A DNA stretch of 64,000 nucleotides from Celoporthe dispersa (lineage: Eukaryota; Ascomycota; Sordariomycetes; Diaporthales; Cryphonectriaceae): the NCBI GenBank assembly GCA_016584495.1, contig WAID01000009.1, forward strand, positions 1,116,001 through 1,180,000. Direction: 5' to 3'. How positions within the stretch are numbered: position 1 is the first letter of the stretch; each line of letters opens with the position of its first letter. This document shows positions 45,813 to 55,565 of the stretch, one piece after another. The translations under genes and the position numbers were made by a program. The notes under the pieces are model-generated. The model was not told where the DNA came from, did not search any database, and worked only from the letters and a program-made list of their open reading frames with translations.

Positions 45813-48090
45813 ATGAGCTCCCATTCCACAGAGGACCGGCGGAGCGTCACCGCGCTGTCCGAGGAGGCTGAAGGAGGGGAACTGCTCGAGCAGCAGCGGA
45901 CATCATCTGCTGAGCTAATTGCCACCTCCAGCAGACCTCTTCTAAGCCGCTCCTGTTACCCTTGTAATCAGAGAAAGATACGGTGCGACAGACGGGAGCA
46001 ATGCTCGGCCTGCAAGCGTTCGGGCCGGACGTGCCTGTACCCGCCCCCCGGGCCCCGGATACGACGCACCAAGCGGACCATAGTCGCTGACATGTCCTCG
46101 CGCATCTCTGACCTGGAGAGAAGCCTCAAGAGGGCCAGGCAGGCCGACGCTGAGGCTGAGGCTGAAGCAAGAACGTCTCAGGATACTGAGACCTCGGGTC
46201 ATGGCGGTGAGCCAACAAACCCTCTCTACTCGGGCTCGTCAAAGTCCAGGCAGGATATCCTCATCCAGACGGGCTCATCCAGCCAGTATTTCAACGAGGT
46301 CCTGCTTTCTAGAGTAATCAAAGAAGTCAGCACACACTCGCTCAATCATCCAGGCCATATGGGTCATTTGAAGAAAGACAAGTCAATGAGAGAAGCCCTG
46401 ACCATGAATGAAAACATAAAACGTAATAGGAGCACTGCATCGAGTCCGTATTGACACCCCCAGAGTCGACCCCGGGGCCAGCCGTACCGTCACCCTTTAA
46501 TCCTCTAGGCATCATCTCGTCTCCTGACCCGACGATATCACCGGCCAGCCTTCACCCGCCCAGCCACGTGGCCGTACGGCTGTGGACCATCTACGTGGAC
46601 AACGTCGAGACCTGCGCTGGGCTGAGACTCCTGCACCTCCCCACCGACGAGGTCAAGGTCTACTCGGTCATCAACGACCCTGCCTCGGCATCTTATGATC
46701 ACCTGGCGCTGAGTTTTGCCATCTACTATGCCTCCACCATCTCGTTCGATCCTGCAGAGGCGGAGCTGGTCCTTAAGGAGGACAAGGAGACCATGCTCCT
46801 CCGGTTCAAGCTGGCCCTTGAGCAGGCCTTTGCGCACGGGAACTTCCTAGACCGCCCTACCATCTCCAGCCTGCACGCCCTGACGATATATGTGGTACGT
46901 CCTGCTGCGTTCCTCCCGACACTACCACACCCTGATCATCTGACCCAGACCTTTCTCTCTCTCTTTTTTTTTTAGGCTGCCCTCCGGATGCACAACCGCG
47001 GCAAGGGAATATGGATCCTGAACGGTCTCAGTATACGCATCGCCCAGTCGCTGGGCCTGCACCGCGACGGGAAGCGCCTCGGCCTCTCTCCGTTCCAGGC
47101 AGAGATCCGCCGCCGTCTGTGGTGGCATCTTCTAAGCAGGGACAGCCGAGGTGGAGAAGACTACGGCCTTGAGAACACCAACGGCCCGCTGCTGATGTCG
47201 GACGTCGATCTCCCCGCCAACGTGCACGACTCGGATCTCACGCCCGATATGGCTCAGCCGCCCAAGCCGAGGGCAGGGTGGACGACCATGACCTTCTCCC
47301 TGATCGCCATCGAGCTGTTCAAGACGATGCAGAGGCTGGCGGCCATGGCTGCGTCTCACCGCCGACCTCGCCCCCGAGCGAGGCCGTCCGGGCCAAGACC
47401 ATCCAGGAACTCCGGGCGCGGCTCGGCGAATTCATGGCCTGGTGCAACCCGGTGATCCCGCAGCAGCGCTTGACCCTCTTCTGCGCGCGGTTCCTGCTCA
47501 AGAAGACCGATTTCGTCACGAGGCTGCAGTGGGTCCTCCTGCAGCAGCGGGCGGGCCTGCACTCGGACTTTGCCACCGAGGAGAACCTGGACGAGGCCAT
47601 CGAGATCCTGGAGCGCAAGTTGTACAGCGAGGACGGCCTCCTGAAGCAGTTCGCCTGGACCAGGAGGGCCTACCCGCAGACCAACGTCATGCTGTACGTC
47701 CTGCTGCACCTGTGCGTGAAGCCCGAGGGCCCGCACATCGACAGGGCCTGGAAGGTCGTCGAGACCTTCTTTCTCGACGACGTGCCGCGCGAGCCCGCCA
47801 CCGGCCTCGGCCCGAAGCTGTTGGTGCTGGTGGTCCTCAGGAAGAAGGCCCTGGCCGTGCGGGAGAAGCTGCACGGCAGGAGGCCCGGGGCGGAGAGAGA
47901 CGGCGCGTCCGAGCCGGGCGTGGCATTTGGTGAGCACGCCCCCTCGTCTGCTGCCAGCGCGGGTCCTGCTGCGGGCGTGGACCACACGGTGGCGGACGAG
48001 TATGGTCTCGACAGCAGCTTGGTGGACTGGCCGGACTGGGCGGCTCTGGTGCAGGACTTCCAGCTTGACACCGCCGACGTATTCTTGTGA
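45813..48090 (+). CDS. Zn2Cys6 transcription factor (one apparent frameshift)
   Basis: The reconstruction gives 697 residues in three exons (45813-46325, 46430-46894, 46976-48090). The binuclear cluster CYPCNQRKIRC...CSACKRSGRTC has the standard spacing C-2-C-6-C-5-C-2-C-6-C near residue 50. A basic linker and a heptad-like segment (SSRISDLERSLKRARQA) follow, the latter for dimerisation. The middle region is of the fungal-specific factor type (HVAVRLWTIYVDNVETCAGL, GIWILNGLSIRIAQSLGLHR, EIRRRLWWHLLSRDSRGGED). Intron 1 is the least certain: its donor is GTCAGC, or GTAATC 12 bases earlier. The in-frame ATG at 45612 would add 67 low-complexity residues, including a Leu run from the ATT repeat, so I prefer 45813. 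One base is missing near 47357 (AAMAAS to SPPTSPPSEAV). The gene probably controls the adjacent MFS transporter; that is inference from layout. Confidence 0.8.
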
Positions 48091-48680
48091 TCATACCTCG
48101 CCGGTGATGGCGTTGAGAGATATACAGGTCTCTCCTGTACCAATATTGCCAGACAAGATGTGTGTGGCGCAATAAATCACAAGGGGGCTGCCCCTTCAGC
48201 CTGGGGCAGCCAGTCCTCTTCTATGGGACCACCTCTCACCCATATCAATCCTGTACATAGTCCATAATTCTCAACTAGCTTGACTGTCATGGCTTCTACA
48301 TAGTATAGTAGTGAGCGAGAGAGATTAATCTGACCATCCTAGATAATGTCCAGTAAGATTCAGAGGATGAGCAATGGGCGTTTGCTGGCTGACAAGGCTG
48401 AAGGCTGGAGTGGAGCCGTCTCTGTGGTAACGAGACCGGGGCCCCCTGCACACGTCACCAACAGGGCAAGATGTCAATAAAGCCGCCTTAGCCCGTCCTT
48501 TCACTCATTGACGACATCGACAAACTAAACCTGATACTGACCACGGTTCACAACGACTAACCCACCAGCCAAGGACTTGAATTCCTTTGCCATCTGTGTA
48601 GACACCAGGTCTCATCACTCTGAGATATCATGGCATAAACACAGGCTCCATCATCTTGCTCTCTATCCAAGCACCTCAAT
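48091..48680. other. Intergenic region
   Basis: This is the 3' flank of the Zn2Cys6 gene and the promoter of the GEN1-like gene. No gene or structured element is seen. Confidence 0.55.
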
Positions 48681-51148
48681 ATGGGCATCAAAGGGTATGT
48701 TTTGATTTGGTTGTCGTCCTTCCTTCTCCTCCTCCTCTTCTTCCCCCCCTTCCTCCCTTATAAGCACTTTTCCACAGCTGACCAGGTTTCTATCTCTCTC
48801 TCTCTCTCTCATATGACAGCATCTACAAGGAGATCGGCCCAGGCAAACGGGTTTCGCTCTGTAAGCTGGCCGTAGAGCATCTCGAGGAGACAGGACAGCC
48901 ATTGCGTCTTGCCATCGACTTTGCAATATGGTCGTTTCAGGCCCAAGCCGCCAGAGGTATGTCTTCTTTCTGTTCCTGTCTGTCACTCTTTCTCTCCCTT
49001 CCTCAGCGATCCTTGCCATCAAGCATATGTGCATACGCTTGCTAACTATTCCACCCCAAAAATAAACTAGGCGGCGCCCACCCTGCGATCCGCACCCTCT
49101 TCTACCGCCTCGTGCGCCTCCTATCCCTCGCCATCGACCCGATCTTTGTCTTCGACGGCCCCAACAAGCCTGCCTTCAAGCGCCACAAGCACTCCCGCCG
49201 CCGCGGCCCTGGCGACACCGTCTCCGCCACCATGGCCAAACGCCTCATCCGCCTCTTCGGCTTCGCGATCCACGATGCCCCGGGTGAGGCCGAGGCTGAG
49301 TGCGCCCTCCTGCAGCGCGAGGGCGTCGTCAACGCCGTGCTGAGCGAGGACGTCGACACCATCATGTTTGGGTGTGGGCTCACCTTGCGGAGCTGGTCTG
49401 CCGAGGGGACGGGCGCCGGATCGAAGCCGCCTACCCACGTCTCGGTGTACGATGCTGCCGAGCTGTCGCTGGGCGGTGGCGGCGCGGCAGGGCTGGACCG
49501 CGAAGCGCTGGTGCTGGTCGCCCTCATGAGCGGCGGCGATTACATCCCCGAGGGCGTGCCAGGCTGTGGTGTGAAGGTCGCGTGTGAGGCTGCCAGGGCG
49601 GGGTTCGGGGCGCGGCTGTGTCGCATCAAGAGGTCGGACCCGGAGGCTCTGCGGCGGTGGCGGGAGGAGCTGGCGTCCGAGCTGAGGACCAACGAGAGCG
49701 GGTACTTTCGCGTGAGGCACAGGGCCCTCACGATACCGGAGGATTTTCCAGACATGGAGGTTCTGCGGTACTATACGCATCCTGTGGTATCCCAGGCCGC
49801 GGCCGTCGAGAGGCTGAAGAGGGAGTTTCCTTCCCGTGATGAGGTCGATATCGTCGGCCTGCGCGCGTTCGCGGGCGAGACGTTCGATTGGACGTACAGG
49901 ATCGGGGCTGTCAAGTTCATCAAGGTGTTGGCACCGGGCCTTCTGGTCCAGGCACTGATGGGCCTCAGCGGCCGCGAGATCAACGATCCTGACAAGAGAG
50001 AAGAGGCAGAGGCGAAGCTGGTCAGGGCCATCTCGACAAGACGGACACACTTCAGCACGGATGCCACACCTGAGCTCCGTATCTCCTATGTCCCCAACGA
50101 CATTGTCGGTCTCGACCTTGACGCCGAGGAAGACGAGGGAGAGCTCGCTCCCAACACGCACGGGCGGTCCGGACTGGCACTCAACAGCGACAACGAGACG
50201 GAAGGGCCCGACGACGGGGAGGGCGGTCAGGCCAAGACCGGGCCCAAGAAGGTCTTCGACCCGCTCCAGCCGGATCTCGTCTGGGTGCCGGAATCTGTGG
50301 CCAAGCTGGGCGTGCCGCTTGCTGTGGAGGACTGGGAGGCGGAGCAGAGAGCCAAGAGGCTGGCAAAGGAGAAGGTCAAGAACAAGACGAAAGCCCCGAC
50401 GAGGAAACCGCGGGCGACGAAGAAGACTCAGATATGCCGGCTTGGGCTCTAGACAAATATCTCACGAGCACCAAGCCTGCTAGCCTGACGAGACTAGCCG
50501 CGAAGGAGCCGGAGGCGGCGGCTGCGGCGGCTTCAGAACCATCACAAGTACCAAAGGCCGTTGCTGTCATCAGGAGCAGCAGGCCGACCACAAGGAGAGG
50601 GTCGACACGGTCCGACAAGGCGGTGCCAAGAGCCACCACGCAGCCGTCCATCAAGGCCTTTGGGAAGCTCTCAGAGGGGATGGCGAAGAAGGCCCCGGTG
50701 GCGGTGGTGGTGCTAGACGAGGATGACGAGCTCGAAGACATACGGACTTTGGGCTCTAAGAAGTTACCAAAGGCGGCCGCAGTAACGAGCCACCATCCTC
50801 TGTCACCAGTACAGCCCAACCCAAGACTAAGCCAGGCCAAAGGAAGGGCCAAGCCAGCCCCGCCCGCCGCACCTATCTGCATACCCTCCTCCCCATCCCC
50901 CCTTCGCGCCGAGATCGAAAACAACCAGAGTCTACGTCCAGCGGTCCAGCGACGTGGGTCTCGGCTACGTCAGGGAGATGGAAGTCACCCGCGAGGAGGC
51001 CGAACGCATGCTGGAGGCGGAGGTCGGTCGGCGGTCTGCTGATGCGAAGGCGGGCGGTGGCAGGGGCAAGGATAGGCGGGCTGGCGGGACGCGGCGGATG
51101 TGGAGGGAGAGCGAGGTGGCGATTGTGGATCTTACGGGGGAGGATTAA
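48681..51148 (+). CDS. GEN1/Yen1-type XPG-family structure-specific nuclease (two apparent frameshifts)
   Basis: The reconstruction gives 742 residues in three exons (48681-48694, 48820-48956, 49071-51148). The first exon is only 14 nt: ATG GGC ATC AAA GG. The MGIKGIYKEIGPGKRVSL start is correct for this family, because the free N-terminal Gly region contacts DNA. The XPG-N part includes LRLAIDFAIWSFQAQ and DPIFVFDGPNKPAFKRHK. The XPG-I part includes APGEAEAECALLQREG and AVLSEDVDTIMFG, then MSGGDYIPEGVPGCGVKVA. The acidic metal ligands are all visible. GEN1/Yen1 resolves Holliday junctions and other branched DNA in recombination repair. The C-terminal ~250 residues are low complexity and hold an acidic patch, then YVREMEVTREEAERMLEAE near the end. 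Frame breaks occur at 50394-50397 (missing C) and 50897-50902 (extra C). The corrected exon closes exactly. Confidence 0.83.
48791..48811. repeat. TC dinucleotide repeat before a 3' splice site
   Basis: About ten TC units end eight bases before the intron 1 acceptor of the GEN1-like gene and probably serve as its polypyrimidine tract. Confidence 0.75.
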
Positions 51149-52065
51149 TAGCGAGGCGACCAGACCAGACCAGGCCCGGGACCACGAGAGAAGACTACGA
51201 GAAGAATATATGATACCCTTCAGTTTACATGAAGTTTTGGCCCTTTGAATCTGCCGAGGTTCACAAAAGGACCTATCTATCCTCTTCAAACGTTTAGGAG
51301 GGAGAAAGACCAGACCAGACCACTTCCCCCTCCTTGCTAGGAATGAGAGACCGAACACAAAAAAAAAAAAAAAAAGGGGGGGGGGAAGAGCAGACGAAAA
51401 AGGCCACAAGACTGCAAATTCTGAACATCTCAGCAAGTATTAATACATCGAACCTGACTGACTAATCGATCCCGAAATTCTGAACATGCTCCTTTGCCTC
51501 GCCGACGGCTCCAAAAAAAAAAAAAAAAGGAACAGAGAGCCAGGACGCCTAGCCTCCTTCTAAGGTACCACCGTCCACGTTGTGATATGATGAGGCCCAG
51601 CTACGAGACCTTTTATAGTCCACACTGAGGTCTGGCTTGAGGTATCCCCATAGTGCTCCTCCCTCTTCATCAGTCCTGGTAATCGGGATCGTTCTCGTCT
51701 TCGCAGTTCTCACTGTCGCTGTTGCTTTCCCCTCCATCGTCGTCGGTTCCGCCAGGGCTGCCTCCTCTGTGCTTGATGGTCTTGTTGCTCTTGAACGCCT
51801 CGCTTCCACCAACCACAATGCATGTAGGCTGTTCCTCATCGGCACGCTGGCTAGCCACTATGGCCTCAGATTTGCCATTCTCCTCACTTCGTGGACAGAC
51901 ACTGGCCTCCTCGTCAACCGTAGGCCTGTTCCAAGGACTGTGATCACGGGTTCTAGCCATACAACACCAACTCAAGGTATTGTCGGTGGTGTCCTTTCCG
52001 ATGACCTGCGAGTTCTGTACGCCCGACCAGCCGGCACCAATTACCAGCGCGTATCCCCAGGTCTC
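51149..52065. other. Convergent intergenic region with a possible small acidic reading frame
   Basis: The 3' flanks of the GEN1-like gene and SNF12 meet here. Two long A-runs lie near 51358 and 51514. A minus-strand frame (51975-51670) encodes about 100 residues ending in an Asp/Glu-rich tail (EDENDPDYQD). I do not recognise it and do not call it a gene. Confidence 0.5.
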
Positions 52066-54261
52066 CTAGAGCCGCCGAGTGAGCAGATACTGGACAGACT
52101 CGCGCGCGTTCTGCGTCCCCCAGACGCTGTCCTTTCCACCCTTCCTCCACTCGTCCCCGCTTGCGTCCTCGCCGCCGCCACGCGGGGCCGAGCCCACGAT
52201 CACCTCAAGGTCACGCTTCTGGGAGGAGAGCCAGTTGCGCACGAACTTGGCGGGATCACCGCTCAGGCTCTTGAAGAAGGCGTGCTTGGCCTTGGAATCG
52301 GCGATCGCCTGGATCATTATGGCGAGCTGTTCGTCCAGCCCCTTGACCTGCTGGAGCATCATCCCGTACTGTGGATGCTGCAGGAACCGTGCCAGGCGTG
52401 GCTGCAGGGGGTCGCTCACGGGCACGAGTACGTCGTAGATGGTGGGTTGGGGGTTCTTGTGGAATCCCTCGTCGAGGCGCACCGTGTACGCGAGCTTGAC
52501 GGGGGGAGAGGCCGCAGGTGAGGAGTGATGTAGTTCTGCAGCTCTGGGATCAGGCCGGGATCCCTCGGGACGATCTGCGGTGTGTACGCCATTAGCCGCC
52601 TGCTGAGCTCACCGGTGGAGGGCAGCGCCGCCGCCATCACCACCACCACCACCACCATCTGTACATACCTTCCTGAGCAGCTCATCGCACCGGAAATTCC
52701 TCTTCTCCTCGTCCTCCTGCAGTCCCATAAGTTTGATGTACTCCCATAGGCTCATGACGACCTCCGCACGCGATGCAGCAGGCATGTCGACGATATCGGA
52801 CAGCTCGGGGCTGAGCTCGAAGCGCTCCGGCACCTCGTCCCTGTAGAGGTTGATCATGATGTTCATGTTTTCGTCCCCGTTCCTCTTGAAGGTCAGCTCG
52901 TCAAAGTCGGCCGCGGCGGGCGGGGTGGCAGAGTTTGCTATCCTGTCCGGCTTCTTCCACTCCACGCTCTGCTCGGCGCCGTTGCGCATCTTGCTGCGGT
53001 CGAACTCCACCGTCATGGCCTTGAAGAAGTGGGAGAAACGAGGCTGTGGGGGTTTCGCGGCCTCGATCGCCTTGGCTTTGTTCTGGGCTGGCGCATCCGT
53101 GTCCATCTTGTCGTCCGCACCGGCCCCGGGCTCCTCCTTAGGGACCTTCTCCTCTTTTTCCTCGTCCTCGGGGCCCTCCTCGGCTTCATCCTCGTCATCC
53201 TTGTCGAGTTCGTCATCGTCGTCCAACAGCCGGCCCTCGATCTTGACACGGAAGGAGGATTCGTTATTTGTGGAGAAGTCGAAGCTGTCCGCGTTGAGCT
53301 CGCCGGCCTGCCAGACCTGGTCCTCGACGGTATTTGATATCCATATGCGCATGGTCTTGAAACGCTGTATTTTTTTGTTCCGACAATCAGTATCACCCCC
53401 AACGGCATGCCTCTCTCCATCAACAACACCACGATCACCACCGCCACCACCACAGAAACGAACCAAAATCAACGGTGTGCGGCGTACCTTGGCATTCCTG
53501 CCCACCGAGTCCACGACGTCCAGCCTTTTGCGCGTGATGGTCGCATCGAGCCTCCTCTCGAAGTCCCTCAGGTCGCGGTACCGCTGCACGCCGTCGCTCA
53601 CGACGCAGTCCTCGACGCCGTCGGGAATAGTCTTGTCGGTAGGCTTCCGGGCGCGCAGCTTGGCGCGCTCGTGGGCGGCCGCCTGCTGCTGGAGCCGCTC
53701 GGCCTGCTGCTGTGCGGTCATGGGCGCCGCGGGAAGATGGCCTTGGGGTTGGGCGGTCATCATGGGCCCTGTTTTGACGCGGATGGCCGCGGTGTTAGTC
53801 GGTGTGGCAACCATTGCTATGTACGGACAACGAGGTTTATGTATATGCGCGTGTCTATGTGTGAGTGTGTGTGTGTGTGTGTGTATGTATAGCCCAGGTG
53901 GGGAGGGGTTTGTGTTGGTGCCCGTCGCACGAGTGGCGCGTCGAGGAGGGCACACACGAGACTGGATGTGGTGTGTAAAGGACAAGGAAGGGGGAGGACA
54001 GATCCTGCCGGGCGTGTATGGCCTAGTCTGTTACAGCCAGCGACCACAAAAGGATCACAAAGAAGGTGGTGACTTGGGATTCAAGGGTGGACAGAGTGCG
54101 AGTTTGCCGTTGTGCAATCGCGAGGTGCAGGCGGGCAGGGCTTCTGCTCCGGTGGGCACGCGCAGGGCAAGCTTACCGATTCCTCCACGGCGTTGAGCAG
54201 GGACATGCGGCGACCTCTGGACCACATTTTGTGGAAACTGCGGCCGATATTGCGCCTGCAT
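52066..54261 (-). CDS. snf12: SWI/SNF complex BAF60-type subunit SNF12/SSR3 (one apparent frameshift)
   Basis: The reconstruction gives 539 residues in four exons (54261-54177, 53816-53488, 53364-52669, 52574-52066). Exon 1 encodes MQAQYRPQFPQNVVQRSPHV and AQRRGGIG, and the 360-nt intron 1 ends in a CA-rich tract. Then come a Gln-rich stretch, KTIPDGVEDCVVSDGVQRYR, an RRLDATITRKRLD segment and RFKTMRIWISNTVEDQVWQA. An acidic loop, the SWIB/MDM2-like domain (SRAEVVMSLWEYIKLMGLQE, FRCDELLRK, IVPRDPGLIPELQNYITPHL) and the end RESVQYLLTRRL follow. The family is a core subunit of SWI/SNF chromatin remodellers. Intron 2 (53487-53365, 123 nt) is stop-free and a multiple of three. A missing base in the G6 run at 52501-52506 restores PLPPVKLAYTVRLDEGF and the exon length. 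Confidence 0.87.
53862..53891. repeat. GT dinucleotide repeat in SNF12 intron 1
   Basis: Plus-strand GTGTGT units (CA-rich on the transcribed sense) lie about 45-75 nt before the intron 1 acceptor. Confidence 0.85.
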
Positions 54262-55565
54262 CTCGACTCGGACTGACTTGACTTGACTGGGGGGGGGTCT
54301 TCTTGGTGGATCCGCTTTTCAAGATTGAGTGGATGAGTGAGCGGCCTGGCAACAAAGTGGGAAGGGGGAAGGGAGGGCGCAGACTGCGAGTTAGTAGCGT
54401 CTCTCCCCTGGGGCTCCGTTGTTTGAGCTGAGTCGGGGATGATGGTCCGAGTCGTGTCGCCGGGGGATCGTAGGAACCACAGATGGAAAAAGCTTTGGGA
54501 TCACCGCGGTCTCCAAAGCGGACGTGGCATGTGTTTTTTGGGGAGGAGGGGGGGGTGGTTGGTGGAATGGACTTGGTCTGTATTGGAAAGAGAAAGTGGA
54601 GCGCGCTGAGCAGGTTTAAAAAAAAAAAGAGAAAAAAAAAGCTCCGCGGCGGACTGATTACTGTAGTGTCCAGTTGTGGTCCGTGCACGCGCCCAGCCTC
54701 GCGTTACTGCGTTACCGGTTTACTGCATAATTAGTACGTGCCATAAGTACATACTATGTACCGTAGTAGGTAGTACTTCCACAGAAGACCGCTGCTACAA
54801 GTCTCCCAGTCAGGCTCATTCACATCTTCAATACTGCAAGCCAGTCACTTGGAGGTCTCCCACCCCATCATTATCATCCGCGTGATTGATATATGAGGAC
54901 TGACTGATCCAAAAGGATACAGCTCTCAATTCTTCAGGTCTGCCTTTCTTGCTTCTCTAGCCATTTCCTCCCCTGCCACCGCCAGCTCTCATCCGGTCAA
55001 GCTGTACGCCGCGCTCAACAGATGCCGATTAGAAAAACTTGCTGTACATCCACAGCACAATAGCACGCCCCCTCCTGCCTGAAACCACGCCCGGCTGTAC
55101 CTCCCGAACAAAAGAAATCTCGGTCCTTGTTGACCCCCGCAGGGCTGCTTAGATCAATAGAATAGCTCCCTTGGACTTGGAGGCGATCATCAGAAGTCCG
55201 ACTCGATGCTGAATGGTGTCTGCCTTTTTCACTATTTGAAGAAAAAGAAAAAGAAGAAGGGAAAGAAGAAGGAACAAAAAAAAAAAAAAAGAAGAAACCT
55301 CCCGCCTGGCTACCAAAGCAGAGCACTGAGGGCCTCTCCTGTTTCGCCTGCTAACGCCGGAAAATGCCAAAGGAGAGAGGCCGGGAAGACTGAAAAGAGC
55401 AAAGAGCACAAAAAGAAAATGGAGGGAAAAGGGGGCAGGAGTCTCCGTTCGCCTGGACCACCCTCCGTATATCGACAAAGGACGGGCTGAAAAATGCCTC
55501 GTTGACGTGCTGTATGATGCAGATGTGTCAATGTGTATGTAGGTGAAAATGTACGAGGGGCGGGC
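54262..55565. other. Intergenic region between two minus-strand genes
   Basis: This is the SNF12 promoter and the 3' flank of the kinase gene. It contains A-rich runs near 54618-54640 and 55240-55296. No gene is seen. Confidence 0.55.

Noticed and set aside
49121..50161. 346-codon minus-strand open frame
   Set aside because: It is antisense to the GEN1-like nuclease and has no recognisable domain.
52850..54196. 448-codon plus-strand open frame
   Set aside because: It is antisense to SNF12, whose SWIB domain and splice sites are convincing. The antisense product is Ser-rich low complexity.
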